Source of the DNA: Musa acuminata AAA Group
Lineage: Eukaryota; Streptophyta; Magnoliopsida; Zingiberales; Musaceae
Direction: 5' to 3'
DNA: 64,000 bases
NCBI RefSeq assembly: GCF_036884655.1
Contig: NC_088335.1
Location: forward strand, 40,379,501-40,443,500
Of this stretch, positions 62,590-64,000 are shown one piece after another. The position numbers were made by a program, and so were the translations under genes. The notes under the pieces were generated by a model. It did not search any database and was not told where the DNA came from. It saw only the letters and a program-made list of their open reading frames with translations. Numbering within the stretch: the first letter of the stretch is position 1; each line of letters opens with the position of its first letter.

Positions 62590-64000
62590 GAAGAAGCCGT
62601 AGCCACGCAGCCTTGCTTCCAGCCAGCCACTGTCGCCCGCCGCTGCAAAGTGACTCCACCGCTACCGCTAAGCCCTGGTCGCTCACCACTGCTCATTCAC
62701 TATCAGCCGCCTTCTTGCCGCAATCCTAAAAAAAAAAAAAAAAAGAGAAGAGAGGAAGAAGAAGCCGCAGCCACGCACCCTTGCTTCCGGCTAGCCCACC
62801 CGCCGTTGCTGATCTCTGGTCAGCGATCACTGCCACCGCTGCTTCCCGGCCGAGGGACCACCACTACTGCCACTATTTCCCAGCCAACAACCACCACCAC
62901 CGCCGTCGCTACCCCCACCCGGCCAGCGACCTCTCCTCCTCACTTCCCCATCTCGCTCGAGCGATAAGGACCGTCGGCGTCGTTTCCCAGCTAGCGGACC
63001 ACCCCATTGCCGCTTCTACCGTCGGAGATGCTGCCCTAATCCGCCATCGTGCCCGCCCCCCCTTGGGTCGCAGCCGCAGTTGTCGGTTGTCGTAGCCCCT
63101 CCTTACAGCGGTTGCAGAAACAGAGCTTCCTCTATTGCCTCCTTCTCCACCGCTGCTACTGCTTTCCAACCGCTCGACCACCGCCGCCATTGCTCCCCAG
63201 CCAGCAACCTCCCCTCCTCGCGGTGACCAAAACAGGGCAATCGAGAAAGGGCTGCCTCCGCCATTCCCGGCCAGCGGACCACCCCCTGACAATGCCTAGC
63301 CTCGGCGACCCTTTGCTGCTCCTCACCCTCGACAACCTTGCTCCCAGTCACACTGCCACTACTGCCTCTCAACCTCGGCAGCAACCTTCCCTTCTCGCAG
63401 CGACAGAAACAGAGCATTGTTTCCTATTTCCAACCGCGCCACCACCGCTTCCTCTGCTTCCGACTAGCGACCACCATCACCGTTGCGCTCCAGCCAGCGA
63501 CCACCGCTGCCACAGCTGCCCTCCAGCAGCACATGCAGCAACCGCAGCAAGTTCTTGTGTGGCCCTGCCTCAAACCCGGCAATGCACACACTGACTCCTC
63601 TTTTCAACCTCGGCCACTTCAACGCCGCCCTCCCCCGCCGCTGTTTCCTGACCAGTGGACCAAACCCCTCGTTGTTTCTACTGTCGGTGACACTACCCCC
63701 AACCACGCCACCATTGTCGCCTCCCCTTGGGTCACAGCTATAGTCGCTCAACCATCCCTCCTTATGACGATCAAAATAAGGCAACCACGACCGCCACAGC
63801 CACCATCGTTTCCTCAACCGCACACGATCCCTCGGCGTCATTAGTGCCTCCTTCTGCAGTGCGATAGAGACAAAGCAATGTTGCCTTCCATCCATGCCAT
63901 TGCAGCCATCGACGCTCTCACCCCACGCAGCTGCAACCACACCGACGTAGTCGCCTTCCAGCCCTTGGCATTCTCACCCTACACAATGACCGAATAGGGC

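Larger units (their letters stand above)
61856..64000 (+). mobile_element. LTR retrotransposon 5' end (LTR, PBS region, leader), runs off the window
   Basis: An LTR from tgttgggaccc (61856) to tca (62178), about 323 bases, has a TATA-like ctataaatag near 61992 and an aataaa near 62037. PBS-like tggtatcaga follows at 62181. The next 1.6 kb is C-rich, with repeated ccagccagcgaccac-type phrases and two diverged copies of a (GA)n-gaagaagccg-agccacgcacc block (about 62545-62640 and 62726-62810). Open frames here are low-complexity (Pro/Thr/His/Ala) and probably leader, not protein. No gag motif is reached before the window ends. Confidence 0.65.

Noticed and set aside
62491..63844. Long Pro/Thr-rich open frames near the right end
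   Set aside because: Low-complexity, present on both strands and in several frames, lying directly after an LTR and PBS; more likely a retroelement leader than a gene.

Overview
This is nuclear plant DNA, most likely monocot. The genes are intron-rich, have GC-rich 5' ends, belong to plant-specific families (CDPK-related kinase, histone H3.3, intronless arginine decarboxylase), and sit in AT-rich, retrotransposon-filled intergenic DNA with many (TA)n and (GA)n tracts. A banana-like (Zingiberales) genome would fit, but that is inference. I see no prokaryotic, organellar or viral segment, no CRISPR array and no convincing tRNA or rRNA gene.

Layout. 1-6271: a degenerate L1-type LINE, split by about 2.8 kb of AT-rich DNA that contains a minisatellite. 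6272-11430: a decayed Ty1-copia element (Ale-like) with gag, protease, integrase, RT and RNase H. 11431-15121: intergenic, with two local duplications. 15122-21579 (+): CDPK-related kinase, 11 exons. 21580-25086: intergenic. 25087-35088 (+): ORMDL sphingolipid regulator, 3 exons; its 8.4-kb second intron holds a non-autonomous LTR element in antisense. 35640-38510: an internally deleted second Ale-like copia copy carrying a foreign long LTR. 39310-39568 (-): an apparent first exon of a COR27/28-like cold/clock gene. 41193-43628 (+): rhomboid-family intramembrane protease, 5 exons. 45544-46043 (-): histone H3.3, 2 exons. 48405-50561 (-): arginine decarboxylase, single exon. 51050-55600: intergenic with long (TA)n and (CT)n tracts and one unidentified ORF. 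55600-61857: a long-LTR copia (Angela/Tork-like) on the minus strand plus inverted LTR debris. 61856-64000: start of another LTR retrotransposon with repeated primer-binding-site-like sequences.

The five host genes look intact and act in unrelated processes: Ca2+-linked kinase signalling, sphingolipid homeostasis, membrane proteolysis, chromatin and polyamine synthesis. They form no functional cluster. I found no clearly new biological system. The most unusual signals concern transposon structure: expansion of a TA microsatellite at the same position in different copies of one LTR, a run of five PBS-like motifs, a LINE split inside its endonuclease, and a large antisense LTR element inside the ORMDL gene.
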